A DNA stretch of 42,134 nt. It comes from Treponema sp. (GTDB taxonomy: Bacteria > Spirochaetota > Spirochaetia > Treponematales > Breznakiellaceae). Below, piece after piece: positions 26,548-33,610 of this stretch (position 1 is the stretch's first letter; each line of letters opens with the position of its first letter). Location of the stretch: contig WQTD01000003.1 in the NCBI GenBank assembly GCA_009786455.1, positions 60,119-102,252 of the forward strand, read 5' to 3'. The position numbers and the translations under genes are program-made. The notes beneath the pieces are model-generated. The model had not been told where the DNA came from. It worked only from the letters and a program-made list of their open reading frames with translations, and searched no databases.

Positions 26548-27243
26548 ATGAAAAACCATAAAATTGATTTAACGCAGATTACAGCTCACGGCAAAGCGGA
26601 AATAAAATTGTTAAAGGATAAAAGTCTTGATTTTTGGACTACACATTCAATTATGAGCCAGTTTTTTAATTACTTCCGCAATGATAGAATCAAACATTTT
26701 ATTTCTCTGCCCGGAGAGTACCGCCTGCCGTTTCGCGTTGACATGAAAGTAAAAATTGATTCACCGGCTCTTATTATTCTTCTTGGCGGCGGACACATTT
26801 CTTTTTCTACGCCGTGGCAGGATAACCGGAAAATTGATGATATCGCTTTTCCGTCCAATAAACCGGCTCTTGATAAAAATTCCTTTAACAATAGCCTGCC
26901 GTACGGCGAATACGCCGATATTTCTGTCAGTTGTAATTTAGATGAGATGCAAATTCTTGTAAACAGCGAAGAGCGTTTTTATACCGGCAAGATGCCGTAT
27001 ATGAACAAGAAAAACAAAAATGAACTGGAAGCCTTGAACGCAGACGGATTTGAAATCAAGCTTGCCGTGTTCAAACACGCGGTACTCAACATAAAATCAA
27101 TTACCATCATGGAGTTTGATGAAAACGCGTCTGTCAAACGCGGCAGTTTTAAAGAAGCGGCATTACAGCAAATCAATGAAAACAAAAAACCAACATTTGA
27201 TGACATTATGAAAAACTGCCTCAGAATTTCCGCAAAGAAGTAA
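26548..27243 (+). CDS. protein of unknown function
   Basis: The 231-residue protein is not one I recognise. It is mostly beta-strand by composition with a central segment (about 55-110: RLPFRVDMKVKIDSPALIIL, LGGGHISFSTPWQ) that resembles a jelly-roll or concanavalin-like sandwich, as in proteins written against a polysaccharide or small-molecule ligand. It has no signal peptide or membrane helix. TTGGAGG precedes the ATG. It is followed after 5 bases by the Cys-rich gene, and both probably depend on the promoter at dyad site 2. Confidence 0.6.
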   Translation: MKNHKIDLTQITAHGKAEIKLLKDKSLDFWTTHSIMSQFFNYFRNDRIKHFISLPGEYRLPFRVDMKVKIDSPALIILLGGGHISFSTPWQDNRKIDDIAFPSNKPALDKNSFNNSLPYGEYADISVSCNLDEMQILVNSEERFYTGKMPYMNKKNKNELEALNADGFEIKLAVFKHAVLNIKSITIMEFDENASVKRGSFKEAALQQINENKKPTFDDIMKNCLRISAKK

Positions 27244-27248
27244 TAAAA

Positions 27249-27746
27249 ATGGACGAATTCTTAAAATCAAAGCGTCCATTGAAATTTAAACGGGTAATTG
27301 ATAAAAACGGCGGCAAGGTAAGTTATGTCGCATCTGGTTTTGGAATTTCATACGCAATAAATATATCCGGTTTGGAATCTTCGCAAAACTTCGGCTGGTA
27401 TATTTTAACAGACGGGAAACCGGAAACATGGCATCAAAAAGCTGATCGTATGGAAGAATTATTAGCCGAAATAGCAAAATCAGATAAAGAACTTTCCCAG
27501 CGTATTTTTTCCTCGATAAGCGACTGCGCCGGCTGCGGTTCCGGCTGTAAATGCATAATTCCGTATAAGCATAACGGACAAAAACGGTTAGCATGCCACG
27601 GGCGCGTTACGCTTCGAATGAAAAACGAAGATTTTAAGGATGTACGTGAATTCTTCAGTCATTTAAATATCTTAATGGAACGAAAGATAGCGCAGGGAAA
27701 TCTGCCGCAGGAGAAGATTTTATTGAAGAAAAAAATAACCTCGTAA
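27249..27746 (+). CDS. small Cys-rich protein of unknown function
   Basis: The 165-residue cytoplasmic protein has a Cys cluster near residues 93-117: CAGCGSGCKC, then a stretch of about ten residues with His, then ACHGRV. Five Cys and two His within about 25 residues could form a zinc site. The rest is mixed alpha/beta with a C-terminal charged helix. I do not recognise the family. It lies 5 bases after the gene at 26548 and no independent promoter is visible, so the two are co-transcribed. Confidence 0.6.
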   Translation: MDEFLKSKRPLKFKRVIDKNGGKVSYVASGFGISYAINISGLESSQNFGWYILTDGKPETWHQKADRMEELLAEIAKSDKELSQRIFSSISDCAGCGSGCKCIIPYKHNGQKRLACHGRVTLRMKNEDFKDVREFFSHLNILMERKIAQGNLPQEKILLKKKITS

Positions 27747-27796
27747 TTTTAAAAGTACTTGACGTTTGTAAAGTAAAATAATAACTTTATTAATAG

Positions 27797-27829
27797 AGTT
27801 GTTCGATAATTTCAATTTATCGAACAACT
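27797..27829. terminator. 13-bp perfect palindrome, repeat-family member and likely terminator
   Basis: AGTTGTTCGATAA and TTATCGAACAACT are exact arms around a 7-base loop, 50 bases after the last gene of the WYL run. A moderately T-rich stretch (CCTTTT) follows on the plus strand. The TATCGAACAACT arm recurs at about 36937-36949, marking an interspersed palindromic repeat. Confidence 0.6.
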
Positions 27830-27947
27830 TCCTTTTAAAAACAGTATTTTGCAGGGCTTTAGCCCGAAAAATGCAGAGACTTGTGAGACAACTTACCGAG
27901 TTTTCAAACAAGTTCAGTATCGCTAATGAACATCATTTGGAGGCAGC

Positions 27948-28841
27948 ATGTTAAAGCCGTATAACTTACTGGAAAATGTATTAATTGATATTGAAAGAAA
28001 CATCAGAGAAAACTTAAACTCAAATATTTTGGCAAATAAATATTCGTTATCTGACGGGCATTTACGCAGGTTATTTAAATTCGCCTTTAAACAAAATATA
28101 GCAGGATACATACGGGCGCGTAAATTATCAGCAAGCCTTTATGAATTATTTAATACTGATTTAAATATTATAGATATCGCTTTGAGTTATGGGTACAGTT
28201 ATGAGCAAACATATATAAGAGCTTTCAAGGATGAGTTCGGTTCCGCTCCCGGTGAACTTAGAAAAACAGGGCAAATTGTAAAAGTTAAACCTCCCCTGTA
28301 TTTATTTGATGAAAATAAACTTGAAGAAAGCGTTCTGTTTGGACCGGATATTGTAATGGTTCCGAAATTCCATATCGCAGGTAAAAGCCACATTATACCA
28401 TACGATGAATCTGTGACATTAGCGCCAAAGGCCGCAATACATTTCTGGGAAAATGACAGGAAACATATCAATAATGTAAAAAATCCAAATGTATATATCG
28501 GACTTACCTGTAACAATAATTATGATGCCATGAATTCAGAATATATAACCTCGGTTATTGTCAGCGATTTGGAAAATATCCCTCAAGGTTATCGCTGTTT
28601 CACTTTTGACGGCTGCTTGTGCGCCAGATTTCGTTATATTGGACAGCATCATTATTATGATATTAACAGCCGGATAGCAAGCGGAATGTATAACAGAATT
28701 TGGAAGTATGCAAGCAGTAAACATGAAAAATATATATTGATGGATGACAAGGTACGCTTTGAAAAAATCGACACTGATTCCTACGACGGCAGCTACTGTC
28801 AAATGGAATGGTTCACGCCGGTAACGGAGAGAAATGAATAA
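27948..28841 (+). CDS. AraC-family regulator with C-terminal effector-binding (GyrI/Rob-like) domain
   Basis: The 297-residue protein has an N-terminal double helix-turn-helix (about 10-105) ending in the classical IIDIALSYGYSYEQTYIRAF, KDEFGSAPGELRK signature. A domain of about 180 residues follows that resembles GyrI/AraC effector-binding domains (VPKFHIAGKSHII, VYIGLTCNNNYDAM, DSYDGSYCQMEWFTPV). This is the architecture of Rob and related multidrug or stress regulators. TTGGAGG precedes the ATG. It stands alone between a palindromic repeat and the convergent glutamate synthase operon. The target genes are unknown. Confidence 0.8.
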   Translation: MLKPYNLLENVLIDIERNIRENLNSNILANKYSLSDGHLRRLFKFAFKQNIAGYIRARKLSASLYELFNTDLNIIDIALSYGYSYEQTYIRAFKDEFGSAPGELRKTGQIVKVKPPLYLFDENKLEESVLFGPDIVMVPKFHIAGKSHIIPYDESVTLAPKAAIHFWENDRKHINNVKNPNVYIGLTCNNNYDAMNSEYITSVIVSDLENIPQGYRCFTFDGCLCARFRYIGQHHYYDINSRIASGMYNRIWKYASSKHEKYILMDDKVRFEKIDTDSYDGSYCQMEWFTPVTERNE

Positions 28842-28852
28842 AAATCATCATG

Positions 28853-30358
28853 TTACTCGCCCGCGTGTTTTATTCCCAGAATCTCAAGTTCTTTTTCATT
28901 AAGACTGACGCCGCGAAGCATCGCCCTGTTGCCTTTCAAACTTTCAATTGAGTTGATACCCATGCCGCCCATCATCTCTTTTATTTCATGCTGCCAGGCT
29001 GTCAAAAGATTGACAAGCCGCTTGTAACCGATGTCAGGGTTTAAGCGCTTTGTAAGTTCCGGAACCTGCGTCGCGATTCCCCAGTTGCATTTGCCTCCGT
29101 GGCAGCTTCTGCACAAGTGGCAGCCTAGCGCAAGGAGTGCGCTTGACGCGATGTAAACGCAGTCCGCGCCCAGCGCGACAGCTTTTACAACATCCGCGCT
29201 TGAATGAATGCTGCCTCCTGCGACAAGCGAAACATTGTCGCGGATTCCTTCGTCGCGAAGACGCTTGTCCACGCTTGCAAGAGCAAGTTCAATCGGAATA
29301 CCGACATTGTCTCTTATTCGCGTAGGAGCGGCTCCCGTCCCGCCGCGAAAACCATCTATGGAAATTATGTCAGCGCCGCTTCTTGCGATACCGCTTGCGA
29401 TTGCGGCGACATTGTGCACCGCGGCGATTTTTACAATCACGGGCTTCTTGTATTCAACCGCTTCTTTTAACGAAAAAACAAGCTGGCGTAAATCTTCTAT
29501 CGAATAAATATCATGGTGGGGGGCAGGCGAGATCGCATCGCTTCCTTCGGGGATCATTCTGGTGCGCGCAATATCGCCTACAATTTTCTTTCCCGGCAAA
29601 TGTCCGCCTATACCGGGTTTTGCACCCTGCCCCATTTTTATTTCGATAGCAACTCCTGCGTTTAAATACCGGGGGTGAACTCCGAATCTACCGGAAGCAA
29701 CCTGCACGATTGTGTTTTTTCCGTAGCGATAAAAATCTTCATGAAGCCCTCCTTCGCCTGTGTTGTAAAGTATGCCGAGTTCTTCAGCGGCGCGTGCAAG
29801 GCTTTCGTGCGCATTGTAACTGATTGAACCGTAACTCATGGCTGAGAACATCACCGGCATTGAAAGAGAAAGCTGAGGCGGAAGGTTATTTTTAAGCTTT
29901 CCGTCCGCGCCTCGTTCGATTGTCTGCGGTTTTGCGCCTAACGAGATTTTTGTTTCCATAGGTTCGCGCAGCGGATCAATCGAAGGATTTGTAACCTGCG
30001 AGGCATTAAGAAGTATTCTGTTAAAGTAAATGGGAAAATCTTCCGGATTACCCATGCTGGAAAGGAGAACTCCGCCGGTATTGGCCTGACGGTAAATTTC
30101 ATTTATTGTCTTACCGCTCCAGTTAATATTTTCCTTGTAAGTGTTATTGCTCTTAACGATTTTAAGTGCGCGCGTCGGACACAGTGAAACACATCTATGA
30201 CAATTTACACAATGGGCATCGTCGCTGGTCATCCTGTTCTCAGCCTCAAGATACTCATGCGCTTCATTCGCACACTGTCTCTGGCAAGCCCTGCAGATAA
30301 TGCATCTGTCGTCATTTCTGGCTATTTCATAATCAGGATAAATATAATTAACAGGCAT
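28853..30358 (-). CDS. gltB: archaeal-type glutamate synthase, FMN/Fe-S catalytic subunit
   Basis: The 501-residue protein makes glutamate from 2-oxoglutarate and ammonia using reduced FMN. It begins with a two-cluster ferredoxin domain (Cys19, 22, 25, 29 and Cys50, 53, 56, 60), absent from the bacterial GltB core. The FMN-binding TIM barrel follows: MSYGSISYNAHESLARAAEE, GEGGLHEDFY, KMGQGAKPGIGGHLPGKK and SIDGFRGGTGAAP. The [3Fe-4S] motif is CHLCRSCHGGKCNWGIAT. The N-terminal glutaminase and C-terminal GXGXG domains are separate proteins here. It starts 4 bases after the glutaminase gene. MgsC of N-methylglutamate synthase is a homologue and possible alternative. Confidence 0.9.
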   Translation of the reverse strand: MPVNYIYPDYEIARNDDRCIICRACQRQCANEAHEYLEAENRMTSDDAHCVNCHRCVSLCPTRALKIVKSNNTYKENINWSGKTINEIYRQANTGGVLLSSMGNPEDFPIYFNRILLNASQVTNPSIDPLREPMETKISLGAKPQTIERGADGKLKNNLPPQLSLSMPVMFSAMSYGSISYNAHESLARAAEELGILYNTGEGGLHEDFYRYGKNTIVQVASGRFGVHPRYLNAGVAIEIKMGQGAKPGIGGHLPGKKIVGDIARTRMIPEGSDAISPAPHHDIYSIEDLRQLVFSLKEAVEYKKPVIVKIAAVHNVAAIASGIARSGADIISIDGFRGGTGAAPTRIRDNVGIPIELALASVDKRLRDEGIRDNVSLVAGGSIHSSADVVKAVALGADCVYIASSALLALGCHLCRSCHGGKCNWGIATQVPELTKRLNPDIGYKRLVNLLTAWQHEIKEMMGGMGINSIESLKGNRAMLRGVSLNEKELEILGIKHAGE

Positions 30359-30362
30359 GATA

Positions 30363-31463
30363 TTAAATCTCCTCTCTCAGCTGAACAATAACAGGCTGTC
30401 CGCCTTTCGGCGCCCACACTTTATCAAGATTCGGTTCGTTTATACGTATAGCAGACTCTTCGCTTGCGACATAAACAGTATCGTCTTTTTCGCCGACTAC
30501 CATGCTGCGAAGTTTCAGTCTGTCATTAAGAGCCATAAGCCCGCGCTCGCCAGGACCGTTGTCAAAACCAACAAGTATTGAGAAGGGACCCGTGATAAGC
30601 TGATCGGCGAACATTACGCGCAAATATTCATGCGTTTCCCTCTCTTCTTTCGCCATCCGTCCGATTGTCTGCCAGAAGGGAGCGGCGATAACGGAAGCAA
30701 TTTCGCTTAACGTCAATCCTATTTTTCTGTGAAGATAATCGATAATATATGTGATAACCTCGGTATCCGTCTGAAGTGTGCATTTGTAACCGTACATTTC
30801 GATAGCGCGGCGGTTCGCGTCGTAGGATGAAATCTCGCCGTTATGCACAACTGAATAATCAAGCAGTGCGAACGGATGCGCGCCTCCCCACCAGCCCGGA
30901 GTATTTGTCGGATAACGGCCGTGTGCTGTAAAACACCAACCTTCGTATTCTTCCAGTTTATAGAAACGCCCGACATCTTCAGGAAAACCGACAGCCTTAA
31001 AGCATCCCATATTCTTGCCGCTTGAAAAAACGTAGGCGCCTTCTATTCCTGTGTTGATGCTGAACACGCACTTTGCGGTAAATTCGCGTTCGTCTAGCTG
31101 ACTGTCGGCGAGTTTAGTGGGAAGCGGCGTAACAAAATAACGCCAGATTAAAGGTTCGTCGGTAATTTCCTTGATTTTTCTGACAGGAATTTTCGAGAGA
31201 TTTATTATATCAAAATGTTCATCCAGAAATTCCTCGCATTCCCTTTTTGCTGACGTTGAATCGTAAAACATGTGCAAAGCATAAAAATCCCTGTACTCAG
31301 GATATATCCCGTAAGCCGCAAATCCGCCTCCCAGACCATTGGAGCGGTTGCGCATCACTTTAATGGAATTTATTATAGCCTCGCCGCTTACGCGCCTTCC
31401 TGACTTGTTAATAATCCCGGAGATTGCGCATCCTGACGGGATTCTATTTTGACCTTCTCTCAT
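30363..31463 (-). CDS. glutamate synthase glutaminase subunit (class II amidotransferase, GltB1/GlxB-like)
   Basis: The 366-residue Ntn hydrolase releases ammonia from glutamine for the FMN subunit. The nucleophile is Cys12 in IPSGCAISG; the 11 residues before it would have to be removed to free its amino group, as with the GltB propeptide. Other contacts are HGRYPTNTPGWWGGAHPF, VVHNGEISSYDANRRAIEMYGYKC and QTDTEVITYIIDYL. ACGGAGGGA precedes the ATG. It is first in a two-gene operon with its own promoter and a long structured leader (31518-31649) that carries a candidate ANTAR antiterminator. Confidence 0.9.
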   Translation of the reverse strand: MREGQNRIPSGCAISGIINKSGRRVSGEAIINSIKVMRNRSNGLGGGFAAYGIYPEYRDFYALHMFYDSTSAKRECEEFLDEHFDIINLSKIPVRKIKEITDEPLIWRYFVTPLPTKLADSQLDEREFTAKCVFSINTGIEGAYVFSSGKNMGCFKAVGFPEDVGRFYKLEEYEGWCFTAHGRYPTNTPGWWGGAHPFALLDYSVVHNGEISSYDANRRAIEMYGYKCTLQTDTEVITYIIDYLHRKIGLTLSEIASVIAAPFWQTIGRMAKEERETHEYLRVMFADQLITGPFSILVGFDNGPGERGLMALNDRLKLRSMVVGEKDDTVYVASEESAIRINEPNLDKVWAPKGGQPVIVQLREEI

Positions 31464-31517
31464 GCTTCCCTCCGTGATACGGTTTGCATGCGCCTTTTTG
31501 ACAGTACGTACAAATTT

Positions 31518-31613
31518 AAAAAGCGTTCACCAAATAACAAGGTATAACCCGACATAGCGTCTAGCTATTCTCTTACTATATAGTGAACGCCTTTGTTTGC
31601 GACTTTAAAGCCG
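31518..31613 (-). ncRNA. structured leader RNA of the glutamate synthase operon: candidate ANTAR antiterminator/terminator, copy A
   Basis: Reading on the minus strand, the predicted transcript begins at a hairpin GCGGC/GTCGC with a TTTAAA hexaloop. Next comes the block AACAAAGGCGTTCACT, where AAC/GTT can close an AAAGGC hexaloop (31589-31594) that fits the A1/G4 rule of ANTAR targets. GCGTTCAC (31590-31583) also pairs perfectly with GTGAACGC (31530-31523), with ATAGTAAG/CTTGTTAT stacking inside and five U residues after, so hairpin and terminator exclude each other. The first hairpin lacks the A1/G4 loop and the AAAGGC stem is short (3 bp), so the ANTAR assignment is an inference. Confidence 0.6.
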
Positions 31614-31619
31614 CCCTTC

Positions 31620-31649
31620 ATTCTCGCAAAAAACAAAGATTTTTGTCAA
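31620..31649 (-). promoter_or_regulatory. sigma70 promoter of leader A and the glutamate synthase operon
   Basis: On the minus strand, TTGACA (31649-31644), an 18-base spacer and GAGAAT (31625-31620) place the transcript start at the first hairpin of leader A. It lies 16 bases beyond the stop of the EAL gene. Confidence 0.6.
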
Positions 31650-31665
31650 GGGGAAAAACCTCTCT

Positions 31666-32859
31666 CTAAATTAAAACAATCGGTATTCTTTTTATATCGG
31701 CGAACAGGTAAAGATTATCTGTAAGCTCATAAAAAAAGGTAAAAATTCGTTCTTTTGTTGAAAAATCCCGGTACCCTGAAGACAAACCGCTCTTTCTGCC
31801 GGAAATAATTAATTCCATTGCTTCCTGAAAAAAACCTCTCCATGCCCAGTTATTGCCGGGATAACCCTGATATTTCACTTCTCCGGAATTCCACTCGAAG
31901 TTGCGCGAAATTTGTTCTCCCTGTCTGTTACACAGATAAATTCTCATTACTTCAGGCAGTTCACAGCAAAGCTCATAAAGACCGCTATCAATATTTTCTT
32001 TCTCAAAAAAGCAGGGATTTTCCGCAAGAAAAAATTTGATTTTTGAATCCAGATAATTTTTCAGCAGATCAGTGTATTCAAAAGTTTTATATTGTTTATT
32101 ATGAGTATCATACGCGGCTGATATGAATAAATTGCTGTTTACAATGGCATTATTCATTGATGCCTGCGGATATGCGATTAAAAACCCCTGATAAAGTCTT
32201 CCCCTGGAAGACATACAGATTTCAAGCTGCTTTTGCGTTTCAATTCCTTCGTATAAAATTTCTATTCCGACAGCCTCCGCAAAAGATGCCAGTGATTTTA
32301 GATATTCGCGGTAATGATAGGAGTTCTCGCTTTTATGTATATAATCAATATTAATTTTAATAATATCAGGTTTGAGAAAAGCAAGCCTTTCAATATTGCT
32401 TGCATTCTTTCCGTAATCATCAAGCGCAATAAGACATCCTTCATTTTTATAATAAGAAATAATATTGATATGCCTGTCATCTGCGTTAAATTCTTCTTCT
32501 GTAATTTCTATTACAATTCTTCCCGGATCTATTCCAAGTTCCCTTGCCCACTTTATTGTAGGCATTTCTTCAGGTTTATCAACATAATCGTCAAGCCATG
32601 CCAGTCTGATATTAATAAAAAGGTATTCCGTTCTTTTCTCCAGCGCGTATTTTTCCAGTGCTTTCCTTCTTACAATACGATCCACTCTCAGCGCTTCTTC
32701 GTGCGTGGTATTTTCATCTGAAAAAAATGATCCCAATGATCTTACAGTTCCGCCGCAGTCTATAAAACGTCCCAGTATTTCATAAGAGAAGATTTTATTG
32801 GTCGCAGCGCATATAATAGGCTGAAAATAAGGAGTAATATTATTTGTTAAAAATTCCAT
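31666..32859 (-). CDS. EAL-domain c-di-GMP phosphodiesterase with C-terminal YkuI-like sensory domain
   Basis: The 397-residue cytoplasmic protein would hydrolyse c-di-GMP. Catalytic and metal positions are kept: Glu27 in EIL (EAL motif), Asn83 in FINIRLAW, Glu118 in VIEIT, Asp147-Asp148 in ALDDYG, Lys168, Glu204/Glu207 in YEGIETQKQ and Gln224 in YQGF. The loop after DDYG reads KN instead of the usual xG, so some activity may be lost. The C-terminal 150 residues (about 240-397) resemble the PAS-like domain of Bacillus YkuI, a protein of the same length. ATG 32859 follows GGAG; an in-frame ATG at 32889 lies in the terminator arm and is rejected. Its leader matches that of the glutamate synthase operon. 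Confidence 0.85.
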   Translation of the reverse strand: MEFLTNNITPYFQPIICAATNKIFSYEILGRFIDCGGTVRSLGSFFSDENTTHEEALRVDRIVRRKALEKYALEKRTEYLFINIRLAWLDDYVDKPEEMPTIKWARELGIDPGRIVIEITEEEFNADDRHINIISYYKNEGCLIALDDYGKNASNIERLAFLKPDIIKINIDYIHKSENSYHYREYLKSLASFAEAVGIEILYEGIETQKQLEICMSSRGRLYQGFLIAYPQASMNNAIVNSNLFISAAYDTHNKQYKTFEYTDLLKNYLDSKIKFFLAENPCFFEKENIDSGLYELCCELPEVMRIYLCNRQGEQISRNFEWNSGEVKYQGYPGNNWAWRGFFQEAMELIISGRKSGLSSGYRDFSTKERIFTFFYELTDNLYLFADIKRIPIVLI

Positions 32860-32870
32860 TTTTAACTCCA

Positions 32871-32979
32871 AAAAAAAAGAGGCGCCCACTGTATAGCAAA
32901 TAACACCTGCCGGTTAAAAACCGTACAGTTATTAACTATAGAGTGAACGCCTTTGTTCGCGGTTCTAAAGCCGTGTACT
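32871..32979 (-). ncRNA. structured leader RNA of the EAL gene: candidate ANTAR antiterminator/terminator, copy B
   Basis: Same layout as copy A. A 5' hairpin (CGG/CCG enclosing CTTTAGAA) leads to the identical block AACAAAGGCGTTCACT; here GAAC/GTTC closes the AAAGGC hexaloop (32954-32949). GGCGTTCAC (32951-32943) pairs with GTGGGCGCC (32889-32881), continued by TATAG/CTATA, ATAAC/GTTAT and CGGTT/AACCG, forming a long rod followed by TCTTTTTTTT. Arm bases differ from copy A (GTGAACGC versus GTGGGCGCC) but pairing is kept through G-U pairs, which is covariation in support of the structure. The U run directly abuts the GGAG ribosome-binding site. Confidence 0.65.
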
Positions 32980-32980
32980 A

Positions 32981-33009
32981 CTTTTATAAAAAATGAGGAA
33001 ATTTGTCAA
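32981..33009 (-). promoter_or_regulatory. sigma70 promoter of leader B and the EAL gene
   Basis: On the minus strand, TTGACA (33009-33004), a 17-base spacer and TAAAAG (32986-32981), with an overlapping TATAAA two bases upstream, place the transcript start just before the first leader hairpin. Confidence 0.6.
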
Positions 33010-33040
33010 GAGGCAGTCAAACCGTGAAAAACTGTTTGTA

Positions 33041-33610
33041 TCAGGTTTTCAGGAAATTTTTAATAATTATCCTGCCGTCAGGCGTAAGTATTGACTCAGG
33101 ATGAAACTGCACTCCATAAACAGGATATTTTTTATGACTTACCGCCATTATTTCTCCGTCATATGTCCATGCGGTAATTTTTAGTACATCAGGCAATGTC
33201 GATTTTACTCCTGCAAGAGAATGATACCGCCCGGCATGAAAGACAAGCGGCATTCCCTTGAACAAAGCATCTTCCCTGTCAACTACCGTAACCTGCGAAG
33301 ATTTCCCGTGCATTAATTTATCCGCGTAAGACACAGTTCCACCGAAAGCTTCAAATATCGCCTGATGCCCGAGGCAAATTCCCAGAATCGGTATTGACGC
33401 ATGAAGGTGTTTTATTAAGTCGATGCAGATACCGGCGGCGGAAGGTCTTCCAGGACCGGGAGAAATTACAATGCGCTTAGGGGAAAGTTTTTTAATTCCA
33501 TCTGTGTTTAACTTATCGTTACGCACAACTTTTATATCGGGATTAAAAGAGCCGATTAGCTGATACAGATTGTAGGAGAAGCTGTCATAATTGTCGATTA
33601 AGAGTATCAT
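33041..33610 (-). CDS. trpG: anthranilate synthase glutaminase component (TrpG/PabA)
   Basis: The 189-residue class I amidotransferase begins MILLIDNYDSFSYNLYQ, has the nucleophile in GICLGHQAIFEAFGG, and the His-Glu of the triad in GVQFHPES. It supplies ammonia from glutamine to TrpE. The same protein may serve PabB elsewhere. Its start overlaps the trpE stop by 4 bases. It is last in aroF-trpE-trpG and ends 32 bases before the promoter of the EAL leader. Confidence 0.92.
   Translation of the reverse strand: MILLIDNYDSFSYNLYQLIGSFNPDIKVVRNDKLNTDGIKKLSPKRIVISPGPGRPSAAGICIDLIKHLHASIPILGICLGHQAIFEAFGGTVSYADKLMHGKSSQVTVVDREDALFKGMPLVFHAGRYHSLAGVKSTLPDVLKITAWTYDGEIMAVSHKKYPVYGVQFHPESILTPDGRIIIKNFLKT

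Noticed and set aside
32860-32889. Longer EAL protein start at ATG 32889
   Set aside because: It lies in the 3' arm and U run of the terminator hairpin. ATG 32859 has a GGAG site.
31518-33009. Glutamine riboswitch (glnA or downstream-peptide motif) or c-di-GMP riboswitch as an explanation for the two leaders
   Set aside because: A CGTTCA string is present, but the remaining conserved core of the glutamine motifs, as I recall it, is not visible. The c-di-GMP-I consensus is also absent. The overlap of hexaloop hairpin and terminator fits an ANTAR target better.
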